Assembly: GCA_945871755.1 (NCBI GenBank) | Contig: CAMBWV010000061.1 | Span: 1-6,448, forward strand | DNA: 6,448 nt | Source: an uncultured Bacteroidales bacterium | Lineage (GTDB): Bacteria > Bacteroidota > Bacteroidia > Bacteroidales > Bacteroidaceae | Direction: 5' to 3' | In this document: positions 1 through 6,448 of the stretch, in pieces | Layout of the letters: each line of letters opens with the position of its first letter | Position numbering within the stretch: the stretch's first letter is position 1 | Notes under the pieces: model-generated | Told to the model about the DNA's origin: nothing | The model's database searches: none | What the model saw: only the letters and a program-made list of their open reading frames with translations | Program-made: the position numbers and the translations under genes

Positions 1-479
1 TGGATGCCATAGGCACCTGCTTTGTCTAGAGGGCGGTATTGACTGACGTAGTGGGCGATTTCTGCTTCGGTTAGCGGGGCGAAGGTGACGGTGGTAGTGG
101 CTGTGAATGTCTGTTGTTGGGATTTGGTCATTAGGGTGACGCCTGTCACTACTTCGTGGGTGCGTCCAGAGAGTAGTTCTAGCATTTGGTGGGCTTCCGC
201 TTCGTTGGCTGGTTTGCCTAGCACCTTTCCGTCAACGCTCACGATGGTGTCGGCAGTTATTACTAGGTCGTTGGGGGCTAGGGTGGGGCGGTAGGCTGCT
301 GCCTTGGTATTGGAGATGTAGGCGGCTATGGCTTCGCCTTGCAGATGGTCGGGATAGGACTCGTTAATGCCTGCTAGGGTGCGCACTTCGAAGTCGATGC
401 CTAAACCTGAGAGGAGCTCGCGGCGGCGCGGACTGGCACTGGCTAGAATAATATGGTATTTGTTGAGATGGGATAGCAT
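1..479 (-). CDS. maf: Maf-family nucleoside triphosphate pyrophosphatase, C-terminus cut off by the window edge
   Basis: Maf proteins are cytoplasmic house-cleaning enzymes that hydrolyse non-canonical or selected nucleoside triphosphates (dTTP/UTP or modified forms, depending on subfamily) to the monophosphate and pyrophosphate. The reading frame starts at ATG 479-477 and stays open for 159 full codons to the left edge. Visible family motifs are the N-terminal SASPRR loop (residues 14-19), the TADTIV block with the probable catalytic base Asp77, GKVLGKP (84-90), the SGRTHEVVTGV segment (104-114) and DKAGAYGI (152-159). The family is usually about 190-200 residues, so roughly 30-40 are missing. 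The start fits the usual position of SASPRR about 14 residues in. No Shine-Dalgarno is present; the leader is pyrimidine-rich. The gene is last of the visible run, 40 bases after the KdsC stop. Leucine codons are unusual: 11 of 17 are CTA. The family is certain; the exact nucleotide substrate is not. Confidence 0.95.
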   Translation of the reverse strand, partial: MLSHLNKYHIILASASPRRRELLSGLGIDFEVRTLAGINESYPDHLQGEAIAAYISNTKAAAYRPTLAPNDLVITADTIVSVDGKVLGKPANEAEAHQMLELLSGRTHEVVTGVTLMTKSQQQTFTATTTVTFAPLTEAEIAHYVSQYRPLDKAGAYGI

Positions 480-519
480 GGGGAGGAGAGGAGATAAGAT
501 AAGGATTGATGCTTGCGGT
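480..519 (-). other. 40-base intergenic leader before maf, pyrimidine-rich
   Basis: This is the longest non-coding gap in the window. On the coding strand, 22 of the 24 bases directly before the maf start are C or T. There is no Shine-Dalgarno sequence, no hairpin and no T-run terminator. The purine-rich AGGAGA-like sequence seen on the plus strand here points away from maf and has no gene of its own to serve. Confidence 0.6.
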
Positions 520-1041
520 TTACCACCCGAAGGCTTTGTCGTCGGACATCCATTTACCTTGTGCGCGGAGAACTTGCTCAACAACGTCACGCACACAACC
601 ATGGCCGCCACATTTGGGACTGACGTAAAGGGCAATCTGCTTGATTTCTTCGGCGGCGTCCATGGGGCAGCAGGGACAACCGCAGGCTTTCATCACTTCG
701 TAGTCGGGGATGTCGTCGCCCATGTAGAGCACTTCTTCGGCTTTCAGTTGATTATCTTCTAGCCATTGGCGGTACTTCTCAATCTTTACCGAAACGCCCA
801 TAAACACGTGGTCAATGCCCAATCCCGCATAGCGCATGCCTACTTCAGGACTGCGGCCGCCCGTGATAATGGCAATCTCTAAGCCACACTTCACAGCCAG
901 TTGGAGGGCGTAGCCGTCCTTGGTATTTGCCGTGCGGTGCGGATTCTTGCCATCAGATAGCAGGAACACATTGTTGTCGGAGAGAACGCCATCGACATCG
1001 AAGGCTAAGGCTTTGATTTTCGTGAGGTCGTAGTTTATCAT
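520..1041 (-). other. kdsC: KdsC-like HAD phosphatase half of the fused frame, with a possible internal start
   Basis: KdsC removes phosphate from 3-deoxy-D-manno-octulosonate 8-phosphate in the cytoplasm, giving KDO for the lipopolysaccharide core. The C1-type (capless) HAD motifs are complete. Numbered in the fused protein, motif I is FDVDGVL with nucleophile Asp286 and acid/base Asp288; motif II is IITGG with Thr331; the motif III lysine is probably Lys357 in GVSVK; motif IV is GDDIPD with Asp380, Asp381 and Asp384. The tail GGHGCVRDV (416-424) matches the Gly-rich C-terminal segment typical of KdsC/YrbI. The ATG at 1041-1039 gives a 173-residue protein, the normal size for a free-standing KdsC, so it may be the start if the halves are made separately. 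A Cys-rich stretch (Cys391, 393, 395, 396) precedes the conserved DAAEEIK segment. KDO-8-P as substrate is inferred from family resemblance; other sugar phosphates such as those used by related KdsC-like enzymes remain possible. Confidence 0.85.
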
Positions 1042-1854
1042 GGGGGTTGGAGTATTTGTCAGAGGGGTTGCCGAGGCATACTGGTGGATGTTCTTACTAA
1101 GTTGAGAGTAGATGCTTTGCAGCGCAGGGTCATCGGCGAGGAGGTTCAGGTGGCGCTGGATGACATTCTGGTCGTTGCGGACGGCTGGTCCCGTTTGGGC
1201 TTCGCGAGGCGAAAGGTCAGCGAGTTTGGCCGTTGTCTCTTGGATGAGAGGGAGGAGAATGGTATAGTCTAGGTTTATCTTGTGCAAGATTTCTTCGGCC
1301 ATGCTATAGCAATGGTTGGCAAAGTTGCAGGCGAAGACCGCTGAGAGGTGGAGCAACTTGCGCTCCTCGCTGCTCAGTGGGTGCACGTGGTCGGAAATCG
1401 AATGCGCAAGGGCTGCCAGCTGCGTAAGTGCCTGCTCATTGTTCGCCTCGATGAAGAGCGGGATTTCGCGATAGTTTAGCGCGCGGCCGTGGCTGAATGT
1501 CTGCATCGGGTAGAGCACGCCGCACATGGGAAAGTGCTCCGACAGGAGGGCCAGAGGCATACTGCCCGCTGTGTGGAGGATCAGGTTATCGGCTGTTATG
1601 GATTGCAACGCGGGGAGCAGGGAGGGAAGGGCGGTGTCGGTAACACTCAATATATATATGTCTGCTGTTGGCAGAGAGGTGAGGTCGGTACACGCTACTG
1701 CTCCTACTTGCTCGGCCAAACGCTTGGCTGACGATTCTGTGCGGCTAAAGACGGCGGGAATCCGATAGCGCAATTGGTGAAGGCAGGTGGCTAGATGTGT
1801 GGCTACGCGGCCTGCACCTATAATATTGATGCTGGTTGCCTTGGGGTTTATCAT
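520..1854 (-). CDS. Fused DUF2520 Rossmann-like protein and KdsC-type HAD phosphatase
   Basis: This 444-residue frame holds two proteins that are normally separate. Residues 1 to about 260 form a Rossmann-like plus DUF2520 protein, related to NAD(P)-dependent oxidoreductases of the ProC/F420-dependent type. They show the dinucleotide loop GAGRVATHL (13-21), the strand YILSVTD (67-73), HTAGS (94-98) and LYPMQTFS (114-121). Its substrate is unknown. A Thr/Pro-rich linker (about 261-271) leads to Met272 and a KdsC-like HAD phosphatase (272-444), described separately. The first possible ATG is at 1908, but the 18 extra residues would overlap the protease gene and lie ahead of the usual Rossmann strand, so I chose ATG 1854, 22 bases after the protease stop. 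There is no stop between the halves. The fusion could be real, or it could come from one extra base in a CCCC tract near the junction (see findings). The domain assignments are firm; the one-polypeptide status is less so. Confidence 0.85.
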   Translation of the reverse strand: MINPKATSINIIGAGRVATHLATCLHQLRYRIPAVFSRTESSAKRLAEQVGAVACTDLTSLPTADIYILSVTDTALPSLLPALQSITADNLILHTAGSMPLALLSEHFPMCGVLYPMQTFSHGRALNYREIPLFIEANNEQALTQLAALAHSISDHVHPLSSEERKLLHLSAVFACNFANHCYSMAEEILHKINLDYTILLPLIQETTAKLADLSPREAQTGPAVRNDQNVIQRHLNLLADDPALQSIYSQLSKNIHQYASATPLTNTPTPMINYDLTKIKALAFDVDGVLSDNNVFLLSDGKNPHRTANTKDGYALQLAVKCGLEIAIITGGRSPEVGMRYAGLGIDHVFMGVSVKIEKYRQWLEDNQLKAEEVLYMGDDIPDYEVMKACGCPCCPMDAAEEIKQIALYVSPKCGGHGCVRDVVEQVLRAQGKWMSDDKAFGW

Positions 1855-1876
1855 GTTTGCTGACGAAGGATAGGAG

Positions 1877-4285
1877 CTATTTGATTTCCAACGCGCGGTT
1901 GATGGCATCCGACAACGAGAAATAGTGGTTGCGCCACTGTACTTCCGTGTTCTTAATGCTGCTCAGGTGCTTTTGTAAATAGCGCAATTCCTGTAGAACG
2001 GCAGGTCGGAAGGACGAATAAATCATTGCGCGGTTCTGGAAATTGTTGATGAGCAGCGATACATAGTAGGATTGCAAATCGCGGCGGTACTTCAACGCCT
2101 CTTTGCTGCCACCTACAGGAGAGAACAGACGTTTGGTCACAGCGGGCAGCAGTTCGTCGGCCGTCAGGTTCTCATTGAGTGTAGAGAGGTTGGCTGCATC
2201 AACCAAATTTCTCAATACGGAGCGGCCTATCGTCGTAATTTGTCCTGCGGGGTTGGGCGTGATGCGCAGGAGATAGGGCTCGCTGATGAGCCATTCGGGA
2301 CAGCGGAACACCTGTTTATCCAGATAATTGAGGCAGGCCATTTGGCGGGCTTTCGAAACCGGCGTATAGACCACGCCATCTTCATCTACTGTCTTGTAGT
2401 CCGCCATAACGCCACCGATGCTGGCCGAAACGTGGTTGGCATAGCGATAGAACTGGTTCAAGATTTGGTTGTACATATTCTTGAGGTTATCGCTGTTGAT
2501 GTCGTTGCTGCGATAGGTCCACGCGGGCAGGTTCTTGATTTCGCGCTGGAGGTTGCGGATGCCGTATTCGCTGGCGCGGATGGCATCATCGCCAAGGTCC
2601 TCGGTCAGGCAGCGCGGGTCTTTCGTACGATTGGTTTCTCCGTCGCCAAACCACAGATGGCGGCCTTCGCGGAGTTTCTCAGTGGTCAGGTGTTCCATTT
2701 CCCAATGGTCGCTCTCCTCGTCGTAGGCGTTGGGTGTGAGCGTGTAGCCCCACTGTATGGCCCAGCGGTCGTAGGGGCCAATGCGTGGGAAAATGCCCTC
2801 GCGACCGATATTGTCTTCGGGTTGGGCCACATAGTTGAAGCGGGCATAGTCCATGATGCTCGGCGTATGTCCGTTGGCTTCCACCCATGCTTTGTTGCGC
2901 AGGCTATCCACTGGCACTGTGGACGAAGCACCAAAGTTATGGCGCAGGCCGAGCGTGTGGCCTACCTCGTGCGAAGACACAAAGCGGATGAGCTGGCCCA
3001 TCAGTTCGTCGTCGTACTGCATTTGCTGCGCGGCTTCATCGAGAGTGCTAGCCTGCACGAAGTACCAGTCGTGGAGGAGCGACATGACGTTGTGGTACCA
3101 GCAGATGTGGCTCTCCAATATCTCGCCCGTTCGAGGGTCATGCACGTGTGGGCCATAAGCGTTCTCGATGTCGGAGGCTAGGTAGCGGATGCAAGAGTAT
3201 CGCGCATCTTCCATGGACATGTCGGGGCGGTCGGTGGGCCACTCCTTACCCATGATGGCATTCTTGAAACCAGCTTGCTCGAAAGCCTCTTGCCAGTCGT
3301 TGACACCCTGGATGAGATATTTGCGCCACTTCTCGGGCGTGGCAGGGTCAATATAGTAGATAATCGGTTTCTTGGGCTCTATGAGTTCACCATTTTTCCA
3401 GCGTTCCAGGTCGGCCTCGTTCTTCGGTTCCAGTCGCCAGCGGGTGATAAAGCGATGAGTCGTGACGCGCTGTTGGTCGTCGGCGAATTGCGTCATGCGG
3501 TCGGTGAAGTAGCCCACGCGTGGATCGAAAAGGCGGCGTGGCATGGGGTCGTCGGGCAGGCGAACAAAGGAGATGTTCAGGCGGCAGGTCACCTTGCCAA
3601 CTGCTGCAGCTGCCTCGCCGGCATTGGCTGCAGTGGTCCACGTCTTCGTCAGGCGCACCTCGGTATTGGTGGGAAAGGTGCGGATGTCTTCGATATAGGA
3701 GAGGGAGCTGAGCAGTAGGCCCAGGCCCATCGACGTTTTGAGCGAGCGAGTTGGCGAGAAGGCGGGATTGTCTTCCAAGAAAAGCGGCGTCACCTTGATG
3801 AGATACCGTCCGTTCTTGTGTGCCTCGGGCGTGAAGGCGGCGATGATGGGTTTCTCGTTGGATGTTTCCACGGCGCGGTTGATGGCGTCGGTCGAGTCGG
3901 CCTGATTGACGAAGAGGTCGGTGCGCAGGAGGAGTTTGCCCGAGGGGGCCATTTCCCAGAACACCGTCTGCGTATTGAAGAGTTCGCCGCCATATTTCCG
4001 CGTTCCTGCTGGTGTGGCTATGAAGCGTGCGGTCATGAGCAGGGGCTTGCCCAGGAGCTTCTCGGGAATCTCCATGTACCAGTCCTTATCCACCTGCTTG
4101 ACATACATCAGGCCTGCCTTCGATGTGCCCGTCTGCTTGTTGGCAGTTGTGGCCGAGGCGGTGAGGGAGACCGCTGCCTTCCCCTTCTTGTCCTTGCTCT
4201 TGTTTTGTGCAGCACCGCTTATGGGGTAACTGCCCAGCAAAGCGATACAGACAAGGAACGTGCAGATTTTAGAAAGCTTACTCAT
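1877..4285 (-). CDS. Exported zinc-dependent metalloprotease of the met-zincin (DUF5117/DUF5118/DUF4953) type
   Basis: This is a predicted extracytoplasmic zinc peptidase of 802 residues, near the usual size of this Bacteroidota family. Residues 1-26 look like a signal peptide: positively charged start, hydrophobic core FLVCIALLG, and a likely signal peptidase I site after GAA before Gln27. No lipobox is evident. A Lys/Ser/Thr-rich stretch (28-55) follows, then the N-terminal DUF5118/DUF5117-like region (about 55-300). The catalytic domain carries [12 protein letters not shown] (439-450), which supplies the three zinc-binding histidines (439, 443, 449) and the general base Glu440. The Met-turn SIMDY (476-480) follows about 27 residues after the last zinc ligand, as expected in metzincins. 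The active site is therefore intact. No type IX secretion C-terminal domain is apparent, so periplasm or outer surface is the likely place of action. Substrates are unknown. The start ATG is 6 bases after the upstream stop, suggesting translational coupling. The domain boundaries are approximate. Confidence 0.93.
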   Translation of the reverse strand: MSKLSKICTFLVCIALLGSYPISGAAQNKSKDKKGKAAVSLTASATTANKQTGTSKAGLMYVKQVDKDWYMEIPEKLLGKPLLMTARFIATPAGTRKYGGELFNTQTVFWEMAPSGKLLLRTDLFVNQADSTDAINRAVETSNEKPIIAAFTPEAHKNGRYLIKVTPLFLEDNPAFSPTRSLKTSMGLGLLLSSLSYIEDIRTFPTNTEVRLTKTWTTAANAGEAAAAVGKVTCRLNISFVRLPDDPMPRRLFDPRVGYFTDRMTQFADDQQRVTTHRFITRWRLEPKNEADLERWKNGELIEPKKPIIYYIDPATPEKWRKYLIQGVNDWQEAFEQAGFKNAIMGKEWPTDRPDMSMEDARYSCIRYLASDIENAYGPHVHDPRTGEILESHICWYHNVMSLLHDWYFVQASTLDEAAQQMQYDDELMGQLIRFVSSHEVGHTLGLRHNFGASSTVPVDSLRNKAWVEANGHTPSIMDYARFNYVAQPEDNIGREGIFPRIGPYDRWAIQWGYTLTPNAYDEESDHWEMEHLTTEKLREGRHLWFGDGETNRTKDPRCLTEDLGDDAIRASEYGIRNLQREIKNLPAWTYRSNDINSDNLKNMYNQILNQFYRYANHVSASIGGVMADYKTVDEDGVVYTPVSKARQMACLNYLDKQVFRCPEWLISEPYLLRITPNPAGQITTIGRSVLRNLVDAANLSTLNENLTADELLPAVTKRLFSPVGGSKEALKYRRDLQSYYVSLLINNFQNRAMIYSSFRPAVLQELRYLQKHLSSIKNTEVQWRNHYFSLSDAINRALEIK

Positions 4286-4291
4286 AAGTGA

Positions 4292-4990
4292 TCAATGTTT
4301 GGAGGGATGATTCGTAAGGAGTTGGCAGAACTCGTCGTAGGATTGCTCAAGGCGGCTATACTGGTACGGCTGCAAATGAAGGGAGAAAGTGGCGGGCAGG
4401 CGTTCAAGGCCGAAATAGTCCTGAATGATATAGGCCATATTAAAGGAGAGGGAGTCGCCGCGCTTGAGCAGGGCAATGCAATATTTGCGGAGTGTGGCGG
4501 CATCGTCCTCAATCGTTCGCAGGTGCCTGAACAGGAGGAAGAAGGTTTGCGGAGTAGCCGCTCGCATCAGAAACAGGGCCTTCCCTTCCTTCGCATCGGG
4601 GAAGCAGATGCCCATGAGTTGTTCGATGGTGTCCACATCACTGAGATGCGGCAGAATGGTTTCAGCGCACTTGCGGCGGTCGATGTCTGTGGCCTGTTCG
4701 CGGAGGAATTGGGCCAGAAGGGGGTTGCGCCAGCACTCGCTGTCGCGCCGCAGACGGAGGTCCAGCGCCTTGAGGAAAGTGCCCAGATAGGCTTTCGGGT
4801 CGGCGGGTACAACGGCTGCGAATACTTGCCAATACTCTTCGCCCAATGCTGGCAGCAGTTCCTCGCCCAACAGCATGCCACAGCGGCGGCGGTCTGCATG
4901 ACTGAGGTTTTGGACCATTGTCGGCAGCGTCGCGTAGTCACCCGATTGGAGAACATGGCGGAGGAGTTGGCGAAGTTGCGAGGTGAGCAT
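4292..4990 (-). CDS. Conserved-looking hypothetical protein, probably helical and cytoplasmic
   Basis: I do not recognise this 232-residue protein. It has no signal peptide, no transmembrane segment and no catalytic motif that I can identify. The composition is rich in Leu, Arg, Asp/Glu and aromatic residues with few Gly/Pro, and amphipathic stretches such as LRQLLRHVLQ (6-15), FLKALDLRLRR (72-82) and CIALLKRG (161-168) suggest an all-alpha fold, possibly a helical-repeat scaffold. Six cysteines (37, 86, 108, 129, 161, 222) are scattered without a metal-binding spacing. The gene starts 17 bases after the rlmD stop and ends 6 bases before the protease start, so it is very probably co-transcribed with both. 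The frame is supported by tight packing between real genes on the same strand and protein-like composition. The opposite-strand frames over this region look like shadows. It may be specific to Bacteroidota, but that is a guess. Confidence 0.82.
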   Translation of the reverse strand: MLTSQLRQLLRHVLQSGDYATLPTMVQNLSHADRRRCGMLLGEELLPALGEEYWQVFAAVVPADPKAYLGTFLKALDLRLRRDSECWRNPLLAQFLREQATDIDRRKCAETILPHLSDVDTIEQLMGICFPDAKEGKALFLMRAATPQTFFLLFRHLRTIEDDAATLRKYCIALLKRGDSLSFNMAYIIQDYFGLERLPATFSLHLQPYQYSRLEQSYDEFCQLLTNHPSKH

Positions 4991-5007
4991 AGTGGGGGAG
5001 GGAATGG

Positions 5008-6435
5008 TTATTGTTCGCGGCGGTCCAAACGGACAACGTTCTCCACGTGGTGCGTGTGGGGGAACATATCCACAGGCTGCACGGCCGTCACCTTGTACTG
5101 CGCATCGAGCAGGGCCAAGTCGCGGGCCTGTGTGGCGGGGTTGCAGCTAACGTAAACGATACGCTTGGGGGCGGCAAAGAGCAGGGTCTCAATGACGTCG
5201 TTGTGCATACCAGCGCGGGGCGGGTCGGTGATGACCACGTCGGGCCGGCCGTATTGGGCAATGAACTCCTGGTTGAGAATATCCTTCATGTCGCCTGCAA
5301 GGAAGGTTGTATTGTTGATGCCATTGATAGAGGCATTGACCTTGGCGTCTTCAATGGCTTCGGGCACGTACTCAATGCCCACGACATGGCGGGCCCCGCG
5401 TGCCACGAAGTTGGCTATCGTTCCCGTACCCGTATAGAGGTCATATACAAGTTCGTTGCCGTGGAGGTCGGCCAGCGAGCGCGCCACCTTATACAGTTCG
5501 TAGGCTTGCTCGGTGTTGGTCTGGTAGAAACTTTTCGGGCCGACCTTGAACTTGAGGTCTTCCATCACCTCGTAGATATAGTCGTTGCCATGGAAGGTGT
5601 GTACCTCCAGGTCGGCAAAGGTGTCGTTGCACTTGGTGTTGTTCACGTAGAGCAGCGAGGTGATTTCGGGGAAGGTCGTATGGAGGTGGGTCATCAGTGC
5701 CTGTGCTGCGGGCATCTGTGCTGCCACATCGTGCATACAGAACTGGATGAGCAGCATCACCTCGCCCGTGGCCGAGGTGCGCAGCATAATGCCGCGCAGC
5801 AGGCCCTCACCGCCGCGCACGTCGTAGAACGAGAGGCTGTTCTCCTTGGCATAGCGGCGTATCTCGTTGCGGATGCGGTTGTTGATGTCGTCCATCAGGT
5901 GGCACTGCTCAATATTGAGAATCTTGTCGAAGGCGCCGGGGATGTGGAAGCCCACAGCGTTCATGTCCTCAAACGTGATGCCCGACTGCACTTCTTCGAG
6001 CGTCAGCCAACGCTTGTTGGAGAAGCCGAACTCCAGTTTGTTGCGATACGCCCGCGTATGCTTGCTGCCGAGGATGGGCGAGATTTCGGGCAGTTCCACC
6101 TTGCCAATGCGGCGCAACTGCTGCTCCACCTGTTGCTGCTTGTAGTGTATCTGTCGGTCGTAGGGTAGGCACTGCCACTTGCAACCACCGCACACGCCAA
6201 AGTGCTGGCAGAAGGGCGCAGTGCGCTCGGGGCTGGGCTGAACGATGCGTACAATCTCGGCCTCGGCAAACTTGTTTTTCTTGCGGCGCACCTGCAGGTC
6301 CACCACATCGCCAGGCACGGCGTAGGGTACGAACACTGCCAAGCCGTCCACGTGGGCAACGGCCTTGCCCTCAGCGGCTACATCTTCGATAGTGATATTT
6401 TCCAGAAAAGGTAGGGGTTTCTTCTTACGAGCCAT
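5008..6435 (-). CDS. rlmD: 23S rRNA (uracil-5-)-methyltransferase, RlmD/RumA type with TRAM domain and Fe-S cluster site
   Basis: This enzyme transfers a methyl group from S-adenosylmethionine to C5 of a uridine in 23S rRNA (U1939 in E. coli numbering for RlmD). The 475-residue protein is somewhat longer than E. coli RlmD, but the architecture is complete. A basic N-terminus leads into a TRAM RNA-binding domain (about 8-65). The [4Fe-4S] ligands are Cys76, Cys82 and Cys85 in CQHFGVCGGCKWQ, with Cys178 in IEQCHL as the fourth. SAM binding is shown by the YDLYTGTGTI loop (331-340) and DPPRAG (404-409). The catalytic nucleophile is Cys431 in VSCNPAT, and the general base is Glu465 in HHVENVVRL. 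All key residues are present, so it should be active. The start ATG at 6435 gives the natural MARKKK beginning; only 13 upstream bases are visible, so its promoter is not in view. The family is certain. The target uridine (RlmD, RlmC or dual RlmCD-like activity) cannot be decided from sequence alone. Confidence 0.95.
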   Translation of the reverse strand: MARKKKPLPFLENITIEDVAAEGKAVAHVDGLAVFVPYAVPGDVVDLQVRRKKNKFAEAEIVRIVQPSPERTAPFCQHFGVCGGCKWQCLPYDRQIHYKQQQVEQQLRRIGKVELPEISPILGSKHTRAYRNKLEFGFSNKRWLTLEEVQSGITFEDMNAVGFHIPGAFDKILNIEQCHLMDDINNRIRNEIRRYAKENSLSFYDVRGGEGLLRGIMLRTSATGEVMLLIQFCMHDVAAQMPAAQALMTHLHTTFPEITSLLYVNNTKCNDTFADLEVHTFHGNDYIYEVMEDLKFKVGPKSFYQTNTEQAYELYKVARSLADLHGNELVYDLYTGTGTIANFVARGARHVVGIEYVPEAIEDAKVNASINGINNTTFLAGDMKDILNQEFIAQYGRPDVVITDPPRAGMHNDVIETLLFAAPKRIVYVSCNPATQARDLALLDAQYKVTAVQPVDMFPHTHHVENVVRLDRREQ

Positions 6436-6448
6436 ACGTTTCGAGTGG

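Larger units (their letters stand above)
1..6435 (-). other. Probable polycistronic unit rlmD - unknown - metalloprotease - DUF2520/KdsC - maf
   Basis: Five genes follow each other on the minus strand with gaps of 17, 6, 22 and 40 bases. I looked in each gap and just upstream for the Bacteroidota promoter elements (TTTG near -33 and TAnnTTTG near -7) and for a hairpin followed by a T-run, and found neither. Co-transcription is therefore the simplest reading. A promoter upstream of 6435 or inside a coding region cannot be excluded, and the unit may continue past the left edge. Confidence 0.6.

Noticed and set aside
481..504. Purine-rich AGGAGAGGAGA-like sequence resembling a Shine-Dalgarno site
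   Set aside because: It is on the plus strand, where no real gene follows. On the coding strand it is the pyrimidine-rich leader of maf.
900..1020. Possibility that the phosphatase half is a degenerate, inactive HAD domain retained only as a fusion tail
   Set aside because: All four HAD motifs and the KdsC-type glycine-rich tail are intact.
1650..1662. Short TATATATAT run that could look like a promoter or repeat
   Set aside because: It encodes the Ile-Tyr-Ile-Leu strand of the Rossmann fold and is too short to be a meaningful repeat.
1855..1908. Upstream ATG at 1908 as the start of the DUF2520-KdsC gene
   Set aside because: It would add 18 residues without resemblance to the family and overlap the protease coding end; the ATG at 1854 places the Rossmann glycine loop at the normal distance from the N-terminus.
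2072..3181. Plus-strand open frame of 369 codons opposite the metalloprotease
   Set aside because: It is antisense to the protease catalytic domain, including the zinc site, and shows no recognisable motif or start signal.
4295..5155. Plus-strand open frame of 286 codons opposite the unknown gene and the end of rlmD
   Set aside because: This needed more care because the minus-strand gene here is unidentified. However, the plus frame runs on into the antisense of the rlmD 3' end, while the minus-strand frame fits exactly between two genuine genes, so the minus-strand frame is preferred.
5011..6168. Long plus-strand open frame of 385 codons opposite rlmD
   Set aside because: It lies wholly inside a clearly recognised methyltransferase gene with all catalytic residues. 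Its protein is a Val/His/Leu-rich antisense translation with no motif, as expected from codon bias on the opposite strand.

Overview
The window looks like chromosomal DNA of a member of the Bacteroidota, most likely order Bacteroidales and perhaps Prevotella-like. The evidence is the character of the proteins: a Bacteroidota-style exported met-zincin metalloprotease, a DUF2520 Rossmann protein next to a KdsC-type phosphatase and Maf, and start codons without Shine-Dalgarno sequences. No ribosomal RNA or other phylogenetic marker is present, so the genus is an inference.

All genes lie on the minus strand, read from right to left, with almost no intergenic space. In transcription order they are: rlmD, a 23S rRNA m5U methyltransferase (6435-5008); a 232-residue protein of unknown function (4990-4292); an 802-residue exported zinc metalloprotease (4285-1877); a 444-residue two-part protein joining a DUF2520 Rossmann oxidoreductase-like half to a KDO-8-phosphate-phosphatase-like HAD half (1854-520); and a Maf-family nucleotide pyrophosphatase (479 to the left edge, missing its C-terminus). 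The gaps between them are 17, 6, 22 and 40 bases. No promoter or terminator hairpin could be recognised in any of them, so a single polycistronic unit is likely. No stretch longer than 40 bases inside this gene run is non-coding, and only 13 bases lie upstream of rlmD. I saw no RNA genes, mobile elements, CRISPR arrays or extended repeats.

The functions are mostly housekeeping: rRNA modification, cell-envelope sugar metabolism (KDO for lipopolysaccharide), nucleotide-pool cleaning, and an exported protease. The most notable points are the in-frame DUF2520-KdsC fusion, whose existence depends on the length of one C4 tract (an extra or missing base there would give two ordinary separate genes), and the unidentified 232-residue protein between rlmD and the protease. 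I see no convincing sign of a new defence, mobile or regulatory system; the region reads as ordinary conserved chromosome with a few local oddities.
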